Part shown: positions 24,726 through 32,570 of the stretch, in pieces | How positions within the stretch are numbered: the stretch's first letter is position 1 | How the letters are laid out: every line of letters starts with the position of its first letter | DNA from: Sphingomonas sp. | GTDB lineage: Bacteria; Pseudomonadota; Alphaproteobacteria; Sphingomonadales; Sphingomonadaceae | Direction of reading: 5' to 3' | NCBI RefSeq assembly: GCF_019746015.1 | Contig: NZ_JAIESM010000022.1 | Span: 22,765 to 86,764 of the forward strand | DNA: 64,000 nt | The notes under the pieces: model-generated | What the model saw: the letters and a program-made list of their open reading frames with translations, nothing else | Database searches by the model: none | Told to the model about the DNA's origin: nothing | Position numbers and translations under genes: made by a program

Positions 24726-24757
24726 ATGCCCGCCGGCAGCGTGCAGCCGGCGGGCAT
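24726..24757. terminator. Bidirectional terminator-like hairpin
   Basis: ATGCCCGCCGGC (24726-24737) pairs with 24746-24757 around an 8-nt loop: a perfect 12-bp stem between convergent doc and isocitrate lyase. The bases CCTTTCCT follow on the plus strand and TTTCCTTT on the minus strand, so it can serve both directions. Confidence 0.8.
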
Positions 24758-24778
24758 CCTTTCCTCCCCAGGAAAAGC

Positions 24779-26062
24779 TTAGGCGGCGACCGTTTCCTTG
24801 GTGAACTGGGCCGCTTCGGTCGATTCGGCGAGCGCAGTGGTCGAGCTTTCGCCGCCCGACACGGCCTGCGCGATCAGGTCGAAATAGCCGGTGCCCACTT
24901 CGCGCTGGTGGCGCGTCGCGGTGTAGCCGTTCACTTCGGCGGCGAATTCGGCCTGCTGCAGTTCCGAATAGGCCGCCATGCCGCGATCCTTGTAGCCGCG
25001 CGCCAGTTCGAACATGCCGAAGTTCAGCTGGTGGAAGCCGGCCAGCGTGACGAACTGGAACTTGTACCCCATCGCGCCGATTTCGCGCTGGAACTTGGCG
25101 ATGGTGTCCTTGTCCAGATTCTTTTCCCAGTTGAAGCTGGGCGAGCAGTTATACGCCAGCATCTTGTTGGGATATTCCTTCTTGATCGCCTCGGCAAAGC
25201 GGCGCGCATCGTCCAGATTGGGGTGGCTGGTTTCCCACCACAGCAGATCGGCATGCTCGGCAAAAGCAAGGCCGCGCTTGATGCAATGGTCGACACCGGT
25301 GCCGTCCTTCAGGCGATAAAAGCCCTCGGGTGTGCGCTCGCCGGTCAGGAATTCATGGTCGCGCTCGTCAATGTCGCTGGTGATCAGCTTGGCGCTTTCG
25401 GCATCGGTGCGCGCGCAGATGATGGTCGGCACGCCGCAAATGTCGGCGGCGAGACGCGCCGCGTCCAGATTGCGGATATGCGCCTGGGTGGGGATCAGCA
25501 CCTTGCCGCCCAGATGGCCGCACTTCTTCTCGCTGGCCAGTTGATCCTCATAATGCACGCCGGCGGCACCGGCGGCGATATACGCCTTCATGATCTCAAA
25601 GCAGTTGAGCGGGCCGCCAAAGCCGGCCTCGGCATCGGCGACGATCGGCGCGAACCAGTCGCGGCTGGCGCCGCCTTCCGAATGCTCGATCTGGTCGGCG
25701 CGTTGCAGCGTGTTGTTGATCCGCCGCGCGAGTTCCGGCCCGGCATTGGCCGGATAGAGCGACTGGTCAGGATACATGGCGCCGGCGGTGTTGGCGTCGG
25801 CGGCCACCTGCCAGCCCGACAGATAAATGGCCTTCAGCCCGGCGCGCACCATCTGCATCGCCTGATTGCCGCTGAGCGCGCCGAGCGCGTTGATATAATC
25901 CTCGTTCTTCAGCAGTTCCCACAGCTTGTTGGCGCCCTTGCGCGCCAGCGTATGCTCGATGGCGAGCGACCCGCGCAGCTTGGCGACATCTTCCGGCGTA
26001 TAGGGGCGGGTGATGCCATCGAACCGACCGGCGGGGGCGGGGACCAGATCTTCAAACGTCAT
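24779..26062 (-). CDS. aceA: Isocitrate lyase
   Basis: 427 residues from ATG 26062, with AAGGATAT as ribosome site; the open frame upstream contains no homologous sequence. The signature KKCGH with catalytic Cys181 lies at residues 179-183, and [22 protein letters not shown] [14 protein letters not shown] and WWETSHPNL are all standard for bacterial isocitrate lyases. It cleaves isocitrate to succinate and glyoxylate, the first step of the glyoxylate bypass, needed for growth on acetate, fatty acids or PHB. It diverges from an ScfR/RamB-type regulator; a palindrome overlaps its ribosome site and start, so binding there would directly block initiation or translation. Malate synthase is not in this window. 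Confidence 0.97.
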   Translation of the reverse strand: MTFEDLVPAPAGRFDGITRPYTPEDVAKLRGSLAIEHTLARKGANKLWELLKNEDYINALGALSGNQAMQMVRAGLKAIYLSGWQVAADANTAGAMYPDQSLYPANAGPELARRINNTLQRADQIEHSEGGASRDWFAPIVADAEAGFGGPLNCFEIMKAYIAAGAAGVHYEDQLASEKKCGHLGGKVLIPTQAHIRNLDAARLAADICGVPTIICARTDAESAKLITSDIDERDHEFLTGERTPEGFYRLKDGTGVDHCIKRGLAFAEHADLLWWETSHPNLDDARRFAEAIKKEYPNKMLAYNCSPSFNWEKNLDKDTIAKFQREIGAMGYKFQFVTLAGFHQLNFGMFELARGYKDRGMAAYSELQQAEFAAEVNGYTATRHQREVGTGYFDLIAQAVSGGESSTTALAESTEAAQFTKETVAA

Positions 26063-26080
26063 TTGTATATCCTTTACAAA
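26062..26080. promoter_or_regulatory. Operator candidate at the isocitrate lyase start
   Basis: TTTGTA, seven bases, TACAAA: perfect 6-bp arms immediately upstream of and touching the aceA start codon. The same arm-spacer architecture recurs at 26193-26209. RamB/ScfR regulators are known to bind AT-rich TTTGCAAA-like sites near glyoxylate genes, so this is a likely regulator site. Confidence 0.6.
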
Positions 26081-26192
26081 ACTGCGCTGGGGAGTGTGGC
26101 CGGCATCTGGCAGGGATTTGACCGTCAGGCGAGCGCAAGCCGCGGGCAAAAGCGTTGCCTTGTGCGCCAGAAGATGGTTGATTGTGGTAAAG

Positions 26193-26209
26193 TTGTAATA
26201 TATTTACAA
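26193..26209. promoter_or_regulatory. Second operator candidate, near the ScfR-like gene
   Basis: TTGTA, seven bases (ATATATT), TACAA: same half-sites and same spacing as 26062-26080. It lies 41 bp before the regulator start, in the divergent promoter region, and would suit autoregulation or activation of aceA from upstream. Confidence 0.6.
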
Positions 26210-26250
26210 GTCGTAGGTCGTCGGGCAGCGGCCCATCGAGCGGAACGGGA

Positions 26251-27633
26251 ATGGCCGACCAGAAACTCTTTGCCGGCCATGCGGTGCGGCGCTTGCGGCG
26301 CCAGCTGGGGCTGACCCAGGCAGCGATGGCCGAACAGCTGGCGGTGTCGCCCAGCTATCTGAACCTCGTTGAACGCAACCAGCGCCCGGTTTCGGCCAGC
26401 CTGTTGCTGGGCCTTGCCGAACGGTTCGATTTCGACCCGCGCGCGCTGGCGGCGGCCGAGCCCGGCGGCGGCGAAGCGGCCATGCGCCGGCGGCTGGCCG
26501 ATCCGCTGTTTGCCGATCTGGCCATCGACCGGGGCGAACTGGCCGACTGGCTGAGCGCGGCGCCGGGCGGGGCGGAGGCGTTCGCCCGCGCCTATGACCG
26601 GCTGGGCACCGGCGCCGGGGCCGATGCCGCACCCGACCCGGTGGCGCAGGTCCGCCGCGAGATCGAGCGGTGGCGCGGCCATTTCCCCGATCTGGATGCC
26701 GCAGCAGAAGCGCTGGCCGACGAGTTGCGGCTCGTCTCGGGCGATCTGTACGGCGCCGTCGGCGACCGGCTGCGCGCGAAGCATCAATTGTCGCTGCGGC
26801 TGCTGCCGGTGGAGGTGATGCCCGACATGCTGCGCCGGCTAGACCTCCACGCGCGCCAGCTGCAACTGTCCGAACTGCTCGACCCGGCCTCACGCGCCTT
26901 TGCCGCCGCGCAGCAGCTGGGGCAGATCGAGGCGCGGGCGGAGATCGACGCGCTGGCCAAGGGCGCGGCCTTCGACAATCGCGCCGCCGAACGTCTCTAC
27001 CGGCGACACCTGGCCGGCTATTTCGCGGCCGCCGTGATGATGCCCTATGCCCGCTTCCTGCGCGCATGCGAGGCGACCGGCTATGACATTGAGCTGCTCC
27101 AGCGGCGCTTCGGCGCGGGGTTTGAGCAGGTTGCACACCGGCTGACCACGCTGCAGCGCGTCGGCGCGCGTGGGCTGCCCTTCTTCATGCTGCGGATCGA
27201 CCGGGCAGGGCAGACCTCCAAGCGGTTTTCGGGCGCGAGCGGCGCGGCGCTGGCCGAAACCGACGCGCGCTGCCCGCTCTGGGCGCTGCACCGGGCGTTC
27301 GATCGGCCGGGCGCGCTGGTGGTGCAGCTGGTGGCGCTGGAGGATGGCAGCCGCTGGCTGACGCTGGCGCGCACCGTCACGCCGCAGGGGCGACGTTATG
27401 GCGCGACCAGTGCCGAATTCGCGATCGGCATCGGCGTCGCTGCCGATCTGGCCGCGCCGCTTGCCGCCGCGCGCGGCATCGATCTCGCAGGGGAGGCTGT
27501 GCCGGTCGGCCTTGGCTGCCGTCAGTGCCTGCGCGCGGCCTGCCCGCAACGCTCCGCACCGCCGGCCGGTCGCGCGCTGATCGTGAGCGAGGAGAACCGA
27601 GGGATATCCCCTATTGACTTCGTAGATTTCTGA
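26251..27633 (+). CDS. Short-chain fatty acyl regulator, ScfR/RamB-like XRE family
   Basis: 460 residues. Residues 10-65 are an XRE helix-turn-helix ([34 protein letters not shown]). The middle holds an ImmA/IrrE-like fold and the C-terminal 150 residues the domain typical of the ScfR/RamB group, ending in a cysteine cluster ([17 protein letters not shown]). This group senses the acyl-CoA or glyoxylate state and controls isocitrate lyase and propionate genes. Divergent position to aceA and two matching palindromes in the gap support direct control. Direction (repression or activation) cannot be told. Confidence 0.85.
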   Translation: MADQKLFAGHAVRRLRRQLGLTQAAMAEQLAVSPSYLNLVERNQRPVSASLLLGLAERFDFDPRALAAAEPGGGEAAMRRRLADPLFADLAIDRGELADWLSAAPGGAEAFARAYDRLGTGAGADAAPDPVAQVRREIERWRGHFPDLDAAAEALADELRLVSGDLYGAVGDRLRAKHQLSLRLLPVEVMPDMLRRLDLHARQLQLSELLDPASRAFAAAQQLGQIEARAEIDALAKGAAFDNRAAERLYRRHLAGYFAAAVMMPYARFLRACEATGYDIELLQRRFGAGFEQVAHRLTTLQRVGARGLPFFMLRIDRAGQTSKRFSGASGAALAETDARCPLWALHRAFDRPGALVVQLVALEDGSRWLTLARTVTPQGRRYGATSAEFAIGIGVAADLAAPLAAARGIDLAGEAVPVGLGCRQCLRAACPQRSAPPAGRALIVSEENRGISPIDFVDF

Positions 27634-27713
27634 GGTGCGGAACCCGGTTTCATCAATGCGTTCTTAACCGTGACACCGTTATCCACCCGATATATCCAAA
27701 TCGGGGGCAAACG

Positions 27714-29162
27714 ATGTCTGAGTCTCAAGGCTTTAATTTTCAAGAGAAATTGGCTTTCTTCCGCCTTGACGGCAGCCAGGGCGCTGCGCTGAAATCACTG
27801 TCAGGCGCCATCAAGCGATTCGGCCCGGTCGCGCTCGACAAATTTTATGCGACGGTCAAGCAGACGCCGAAGCTCAACAGCTATTTCGCCTCGCACGCGA
27901 TGATGGACCACGCCAAGGGCAAGCAGCTTGACCATTGGGTCGGCCTGTTCAGCGGTACCCCCGACGACACCTATGCCCGCCGCGCCGAAAATATCGGCAA
28001 CGTCCATGCCCGGATCGGCCTGCCGCCCAGCTTCTACATCGGCGGCTATGCGATGATGATGGAAACGGTGATCAGCCGGGTGATGCGGTCGTCGCCGTTC
28101 GGCTGGTTTACCCGCGGCACCGAACGGCGGGTCACCTCGCTGGTCAAGGCGGCGATGCTCGACATGGATCTGGCGCTCGACTCCTATTTCGCCGCCGAAC
28201 AGGCGCAGCGCGAAAAGGTGATCGCCGAGCTCAGCAACGTGCTCGACCGGCTGGCCAATGGCGACTTCACGGCCAAGCTGCCGCCACTGCCCAAGGGCTA
28301 TGCGCAGCTGGTTGCCGATTTCGAATCGATGCGTGAGCGTGTGCGCGAAACGCTGGCCCAGGTCGCCGACTGCGCTGACGGCATCGACAGCGGCTCGGCC
28401 GAGATCAGCGCTGCCTCGGGCGATCTGGCCCGCCGCACCGAAGCGCAGGCCGCCTCGATCGAGCAGACCGCCGGCACCGTCACCACCATTACCGCGGCTG
28501 TTCAGGAAGCCGCGCGCGACGCTGCCAATGTCAGCAGCTATGTCGCCGAAGCACAGCAGGATGCACGCGAAGGCGAGCGCGTCGTGACGCAGACCGTCGC
28601 CGCGATGAGCGCGATTGCCGATGTTTCGCGCGAGATCGGCCAGATTGTCGGCCTGATCGACGGCATTGCCTTCCAGACGAACTTGCTGGCGCTGAACGCC
28701 GGCGTCGAAGCGGCGCGGGCGGGCGAAGCGGGTCGCGGCTTTGCCGTGGTCGCCGCCGAAGTCCGTGCGCTCGCCCAGCGCTCGGCCGAAGCCGCCAACG
28801 AGATCAAGGCGCTCATTTCGCGCAGCGGCGACCAGGTGTCGTCCGGGGTGCAGCTGGTCGGCGAGACGGGCGAAGTGATCAAGCGCACGCTGAACCGCAT
28901 CGACGAGATCAGCAAGCTGGTCGGCGACATTTCCACCGCCGTGGTCGAGCAGGCGAGCAACCTGAAGACCGTCGACAAGGCCGTGACCGGCATGGACCAG
29001 ACGACCCAGCAGAATGCGGCGATGGTGGAAGAATCAGACGCGGCCGCCCGCACGCTGAAGAGCCAGGCGGAACAGCTGTCGCTGCTGGTGCGCTATTTCA
29101 CCCTGGGCAGCGGTGGCACCGGCGTTGCCGTGCAGGCGCCGCGTTATGCCCGTGCAGCCTGA
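27714..29162 (+). CDS. Globin-coupled methyl-accepting chemotaxis protein 1 (HemAT-like)
   Basis: 482 residues without membrane segments or a signal peptide. Residues 10-170 are a protoglobin sensor domain; the proximal haem ligand is His98 in [17 protein letters not shown], the HxRIGLxPxxYxG pattern of HemAT-type sensors. A HAMP-like linker ([17 protein letters not shown]) leads to the signalling coiled coil with hairpin tip [35 protein letters not shown]. It should sense oxygen (or CO/NO) and signal to CheA from the cytoplasm. No che or fli genes are in the window. Followed by a strong terminator and a paralogue. Confidence 0.93.
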   Translation: MSESQGFNFQEKLAFFRLDGSQGAALKSLSGAIKRFGPVALDKFYATVKQTPKLNSYFASHAMMDHAKGKQLDHWVGLFSGTPDDTYARRAENIGNVHARIGLPPSFYIGGYAMMMETVISRVMRSSPFGWFTRGTERRVTSLVKAAMLDMDLALDSYFAAEQAQREKVIAELSNVLDRLANGDFTAKLPPLPKGYAQLVADFESMRERVRETLAQVADCADGIDSGSAEISAASGDLARRTEAQAASIEQTAGTVTTITAAVQEAARDAANVSSYVAEAQQDAREGERVVTQTVAAMSAIADVSREIGQIVGLIDGIAFQTNLLALNAGVEAARAGEAGRGFAVVAAEVRALAQRSAEAANEIKALISRSGDQVSSGVQLVGETGEVIKRTLNRIDEISKLVGDISTAVVEQASNLKTVDKAVTGMDQTTQQNAAMVEESDAAARTLKSQAEQLSLLVRYFTLGSGGTGVAVQAPRYARAA

Positions 29163-29188
29163 CCGATCAAGAATTTGTTAAGTATTGC

Positions 29189-29222
29189 GGGCGGGTGGAC
29201 TGGTTCCACCCGCCCTTTTTTT
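29189..29222 (+). terminator. Intrinsic terminator of the first globin transducer gene
   Basis: GGGCGGGTGGA (29189-29199) pairs with 29205-29215 around a 5-nt loop, directly followed by a run of seven Ts. Typical rho-independent structure, 26 nt after the stop codon. Confidence 0.92.
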
Positions 29223-29337
29223 GCCCGATCTTCTACGTGTCATTACTGATTGACGGTTGAAAGTGTCACCATTGCAATAAGCTGTTAACTGCGCACTCAA
29301 TAACTCTGGCCTCCGGACGCTTTTGACTGGGGGATTT

Positions 29338-30810
29338 ATGTCGGAACGGGTGCAGATCGGCTTTGCCGAGAAAGTGGCGCTCTTTGGGCTGGATGAGAAG
29401 GGCAGCCGCGCCTTTCCGGCGATTGCACGGGTCATCCGTCGCGCCGGGCCGGGGGCACTGGCGCGCTTTTATACTGTGATCGAAGGCAATGCGACGATGC
29501 GCGGCTTCTTCAAGACGCCGCAGTCGATGGCGCATGCCCGCGCCAAGCAGCTGGAACATTGGCTGCAGCTGTTCTCGCGCACGCCGGACCAGGCCTATGC
29601 CGAACGCGCGCAGAAGATCGGCGTGATCCATGGCCGCATCGGCCTGCCGCCCAGCTTCTACATGAGCGGCTATGCGCTGGTGCTGGAAACGGTGATCACC
29701 CGGATGATGCGCGGCTCCGTTTTCGGGCTGTTCGGCTTTGGCCTGGCGCGGCGGGTGACGACGCTGGTCAAGGCGGCGCTGCTCGACATGGACATTGCAC
29801 TTGGCCATCTGATCGAGGCGCAGCAGGTGGAGCGCGATCAGGTGATCGCCCGGCTGAGCGGCGCGCTGGAGGCGCTGGCAGGCGGTGACTTCACCGCCGC
29901 GCTCGACGATCTGCCGCCCGGCTATGAAGTGCTGTCGCGCGATTTCGAGGCAATGCGCTGCCGTGTGCGCGACACGCTGACGCAGGTGGCGGACGCGGCG
30001 CATGGCATCAAGACCGGGTCGTCGGAAATGAGCGCGGCCTCGGCCGATCTCGCCCAGCGCACCGAGGAGCAGGCGGCAACGCTTGGCCAGACCGCGCAGA
30101 GCCTGTCCGAAGTGACCGGTGCGGTTCGTAGCACGGCGCGCGATGCGACCAACGCCCGCGAATTTGTCGGTGCCGCCGAAGCCGATGCGCAGGAAGGCGA
30201 CCGCGTCGTCACCGCCACGGTGGCGACGATGGACCGCATTGCCGACTTCTCCAACCGGATCGGGCAGATTGTCGGCCTGATCGACGGCATTGCCTTCCAG
30301 ACCAATTTGCTGGCGCTGAATGCCGGGGTCGAGGCAGCGCGCGCCGGTGATGCGGGCCGCGGCTTTGCGGTGGTGGCGGCCGAAGTGCGCGCGCTCGCCC
30401 AGCGTTCGGCGGAAGCGGCGAGCGAGATCAAGACGCTGATCACCGACAGCCGCCAGGAGGTGTCGGCCGGGGTCAGCCAGGTCGGCGCGACCGGCGAGGT
30501 GCTGAAGCGCACCCTGTCGCGGATCGCCGAAATCGGCCGGCTGGTGCGCGAGATTTCGGCCTCGGTCGAAAGCCAGGCGGCAAGCCTTCAGCAGATCGAT
30601 GGCGCCGTCACCGGCATGGACCAGATGACGCAGCAAAATGCCGCCATGGTGGAAGAATCGGATGCGGCCGCCCGGATGCTTGCCTCGCAGTCGGAACATC
30701 TGGCCGAACTGGTCGGCTTCTTCGACCTGGGCGAGGCGCCGGCGGCGCCGGCGACAGGGCCGGTGCTGGCGGTCGACAACCCCCGGCGGGTGGCGCGCGG
30801 CCGGCGCTGA
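29338..30810 (+). CDS. Globin-coupled methyl-accepting chemotaxis protein 2
   Basis: 490 residues from ATG 29338 (GGGGGATTT before it); a TTG five codons upstream is less likely. Layout as in the preceding gene: globin domain with His98 in [17 protein letters not shown], linker, then the conserved signalling tip [30 protein letters not shown]. No membrane helices. N-terminal and linker parts differ more than the tip, so it is an older tandem duplication that may be tuned to another gas affinity. It has its own upstream region (29223-29337) and is probably transcribed separately because of the terminator between them. The C-terminal 30 residues are Pro/Ala-rich with no CheR-docking pentapeptide visible. 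Confidence 0.92.
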   Translation: MSERVQIGFAEKVALFGLDEKGSRAFPAIARVIRRAGPGALARFYTVIEGNATMRGFFKTPQSMAHARAKQLEHWLQLFSRTPDQAYAERAQKIGVIHGRIGLPPSFYMSGYALVLETVITRMMRGSVFGLFGFGLARRVTTLVKAALLDMDIALGHLIEAQQVERDQVIARLSGALEALAGGDFTAALDDLPPGYEVLSRDFEAMRCRVRDTLTQVADAAHGIKTGSSEMSAASADLAQRTEEQAATLGQTAQSLSEVTGAVRSTARDATNAREFVGAAEADAQEGDRVVTATVATMDRIADFSNRIGQIVGLIDGIAFQTNLLALNAGVEAARAGDAGRGFAVVAAEVRALAQRSAEAASEIKTLITDSRQEVSAGVSQVGATGEVLKRTLSRIAEIGRLVREISASVESQAASLQQIDGAVTGMDQMTQQNAAMVEESDAAARMLASQSEHLAELVGFFDLGEAPAAPATGPVLAVDNPRRVARGRR

Positions 30811-30876
30811 TCGGCCGGCTTGGCGCCGGCTTCGCCATCAGGCTATGCTCCCCCGGTGCCCCAGGGGAGCATTGCC

Positions 30877-31317
30877 ATGGAACAGTCGATTGCCAAATTC
30901 CGCCCCAGCACCTGGCGCTGGTTGCTGGGCACGCTTGCCGGCTGGGGCACGTTGCTACTGTGCCTGGTCGGCGTCGGGCTGGTGATCGTGGCGGTGATGT
31001 GGTTCCGCAACATCGCCACGCATTATGAACTGACCGACCAGCGGCTGATCATCCGTTCGGGCATTTTCGCCAAGCGGATCGACGAGATCGAGCTGTTCCG
31101 CGTGAAGGACACGCTGGTCAACTATTCGCTCGTCAACCAGCTGACCGGCATCGGCGCGATCACCATCCGCTCAAGCGACGCGACCACCGGCGGGCATGAT
31201 CTGGTGCTACGCGACATCCCCCAGGCGCTGCATCTGCGCGAGGAAATGCGCCGGCTGGTAGAGGCCGCGCGCCAGAAGCGGCGCGTGCGCGAACTCGACA
31301 TCGATGTCGAGCAGTAA
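30877..31317 (+). CDS. Bacterial PH-domain membrane protein (YdbS/YdbT-like)
   Basis: 146 residues from ATG 30877 (AGGGGAGC upstream); the frame is open for 19 codons more but without family content. One or two hydrophobic segments at 18-48 (LLGTLAGWGTLLLCLVGVGLVIVAVMWF, in part) are followed by THYELTDQRLIIRSGIFAKRIDEIELFRVKDT, the hallmark of the bPH2 (DUF304) fold. The C-terminal charged tail is cytoplasmic. Members are widespread and of unknown function. No link with the transducers upstream is evident. Confidence 0.85.
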   Translation: MEQSIAKFRPSTWRWLLGTLAGWGTLLLCLVGVGLVIVAVMWFRNIATHYELTDQRLIIRSGIFAKRIDEIELFRVKDTLVNYSLVNQLTGIGAITIRSSDATTGGHDLVLRDIPQALHLREEMRRLVEAARQKRRVRELDIDVEQ

Positions 31318-31327
31318 CTGCGCGTGA

Positions 31328-31472
31328 TTTTTGGAGTTGGTTTCAGCTGAGCTGAAACCAATACGGTACCAGCCCGCTCCCCCACCCGGCCTCCCAGCGG
31401 TAGTATCTTATGGGTGGCCGGGTGGGGGAGCGGGCCGGTGCCGCCTCAACCAAACCGAAAAAACTCCAAACA
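31328..31472. repeat. Nested inverted-repeat element (family D)
   Basis: A compound palindrome in the 310-bp gene-free gap 31318-31627. Outer arms are TTTGGAGTT-like (31330-31338 and inverse near 31463-31471). Inside lies TTGGTTTCAGCT (31337-31348) with its perfect inverse at 31350-31361, then a long pair GCCCGCTCCCCCACCCGGCC (31372-31391) with its inverse at 31416-31435. All parts can fold into large hairpins. It resembles repeats seen in other sphingomonad genomes, with no coding content. Confidence 0.75.
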
Positions 31473-31542
31473 ACTGAATTACCGAACAATTAACACCGCC
31501 GCGCCCGCCAGCGCGCGTCGGCACGGTCGCGCTTGACAAGCT

Positions 31543-31581
31543 GTCACGTTAGTGAAACAGGTAAGTCACAAAAGTGAAACA
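31543..31581. promoter_or_regulatory. Tandem regulator-binding sites, 22-bp period
   Basis: GTCACGTTAGTGAAACA (31543-31559) and GTCACAAAAGTGAAACA (31565-31581) share 14 of 17 bases and are 22 bp apart, two DNA turns. Each holds the palindrome TCAC-N4-GTGA. TTGACA at 31533-31538 just upstream is a good -35 candidate; no clear -10 was found. They lie 47-85 bp before the small exported protein at 31628 and probably control it. Confidence 0.55.
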
Positions 31582-31627
31582 ATGCCGGCTTGGCATTGGC
31601 TTTTGCCAACGAAAGGAGATGCGTACC

Positions 31628-31981
31628 ATGTTCCGGATTTTGCTTGTCCTGGCCGCCCTCGGCTCTGCTGGAGCCGCCCGGGCGGAAACCGAGTATTACA
31701 CTGGCTATAGCCAGATCATGCGCGGCGATTATGCCGCCGCACAATCGATGATCGAGAAAGAGCTGAAGGCAGGCCCGCGCGATGCCGACCTGCTGCTGAA
31801 CCTTGCCTTCGTCTACACGCGCACCGGCCGGCGTGCCGAAGCGGCCGCGCTCTACCGGCAGGTGCTGGCGCTACCTGATGACGAAATGATGTCTAACGGC
31901 GGCACGGTGATGTCGCACGATCTTGCCGAGCGCGGCCTGAAGCGCCTGACGGTGCTGGCCGATTGCCGCTGCGGCCAATGA
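31628..31981 (+). CDS. Small exported TPR-like protein
   Basis: 117 residues from ATG 31628; AAGGAG lies nine nt before it (an ATG nine bases earlier would have no spacing). Signal peptide 1-19 (AARA cut). The mature part has one to two TPR-like units: GYSQIMRGDYAAAQSMIEKEL and DADLLLNLAFVYTRTGRRAEAAALYRQVL. It ends with two cysteines (DCRCGQ). Probably periplasmic, perhaps a protein-interaction module. Own promoter region with a tandem repeat suggests specific regulation. Function unknown. Confidence 0.75.
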   Translation: MFRILLVLAALGSAGAARAETEYYTGYSQIMRGDYAAAQSMIEKELKAGPRDADLLLNLAFVYTRTGRRAEAAALYRQVLALPDDEMMSNGGTVMSHDLAERGLKRLTVLADCRCGQ

Positions 31982-31987
31982 AGCTTT

Positions 31988-32011
31988 CCTGCCCGGTGCA
32001 TGCCGGGCAGG
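31988..32011. terminator. Hairpin between convergent genes
   Basis: CCTGCCCGG (31988-31996) pairs with CCGGGCAGG (32003-32011) around a 6-nt loop, between the TPR-like gene and the leftward lipoprotein gene. No T-run on either strand, so a weak or factor-assisted terminator. Confidence 0.5.
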
Positions 32012-32019
32012 CCACCCGA

Positions 32020-32205
32020 TCAGCGCGCCTTCGCGGAATTGTCCGGGGGCTGCTGGCTGACGGCGTTCAGGCTGACGCTGTCTTCATCCAGCATATCCGC
32101 CGCGTCGTTCAGCTGGCGCGCCTCGCTGGGCGGCGCACCGCTTGCATCGGTGCCGCCGCTTGAGCAGCCGCTGAGCAGCAGCGCGGCCAGGATCAGCCGC
32201 TTCAT
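32020..32205 (-). CDS. Small putative lipoprotein
   Basis: 61 residues from ATG 32205. Signal of 13 residues (MKRLILAALLLSG) with lipobox LLSGC, so Cys14 would be lipidated. The mature 48 residues are acidic and disordered-looking (SEARQLNDAADMLDEDS). The start overlaps the stop of the preceding lipoprotein (ATGA). No family recognised; possibly inner- or outer-membrane anchored. Confidence 0.65.
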   Translation of the reverse strand: MKRLILAALLLSGCSSGGTDASGAPPSEARQLNDAADMLDEDSVSLNAVSQQPPDNSAKAR

Positions 32206-32450
32206 TGGTCGGCCGCGCCATTGTCGGCGCTGTTGCCGCTTGCCTCGGCAATGCGGTTGGCGGCATCCATCTGGGCATTGGCATCCGCCCCCATCATCGC
32301 GTCGGCGCGGGCCACGTCTGCGGCGGCCTCGGCCCGGGTGGCGTTCATGTCGGCGGACAATGTGTCGGCCGCCTCGGCAGTTTCGTTGCGTGCCGACTGG
32401 CCGCACGCCGCCACCGCCAGCGTCAGCGGGATCAGGATCAGTTTTCGCAT
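32202..32450 (-). CDS. Small Ala-rich putative lipoprotein
   Basis: 82 residues from ATG 32450 with AAGGGG seven nt upstream (a TTG two codons earlier is possible). Lipobox AVAACG makes the Cys at about residue 16 the lipidation site. The mature part is a helix-prone, Ala/Asp/Asn-rich run with repeated ARAEAAADVARADAMMGADA-like segments, reminiscent of Lpp-style coiled coils but without a clear heptad. It forms a two-gene unit with the lipoprotein that overlaps its stop, convergent to the TPR-like gene and divergent from the SahR-like operon. Function unknown. Confidence 0.7.
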   Translation of the reverse strand: MRKLILIPLTLAVAACGQSARNETAEAADTLSADMNATRAEAAADVARADAMMGADANAQMDAANRIAEASGNSADNGAADQ

Positions 32451-32540
32451 TGCCAACCCCTTGGTTTGCCTTGTGACACAAGGCTAGCGCCGGGCCGCGC
32501 GCGGCGCAATCACGGCGCACGCGCGATCCGGCGTTGATTT

Positions 32541-32562
32541 GATATAAAGATATCTTTATATC
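32541..32562. promoter_or_regulatory. Perfect 22-bp palindrome, operator candidate of the SahR-like regulator
   Basis: Half-site GATATAAAGAT with its perfect inverse, ending 8 nt before the ATG of the ArsR-methyltransferase gene. AT-only symmetry in a very GC-rich genome is striking. ATATAAAGATATCTTTATAT-like sites are what I recall for SahR, the S-adenosylhomocysteine-responsive ArsR regulator of the methionine cycle. Position suggests autoregulation of the whole met operon. Confidence 0.75.
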
Positions 32563-32570
32563 GCTAATCC

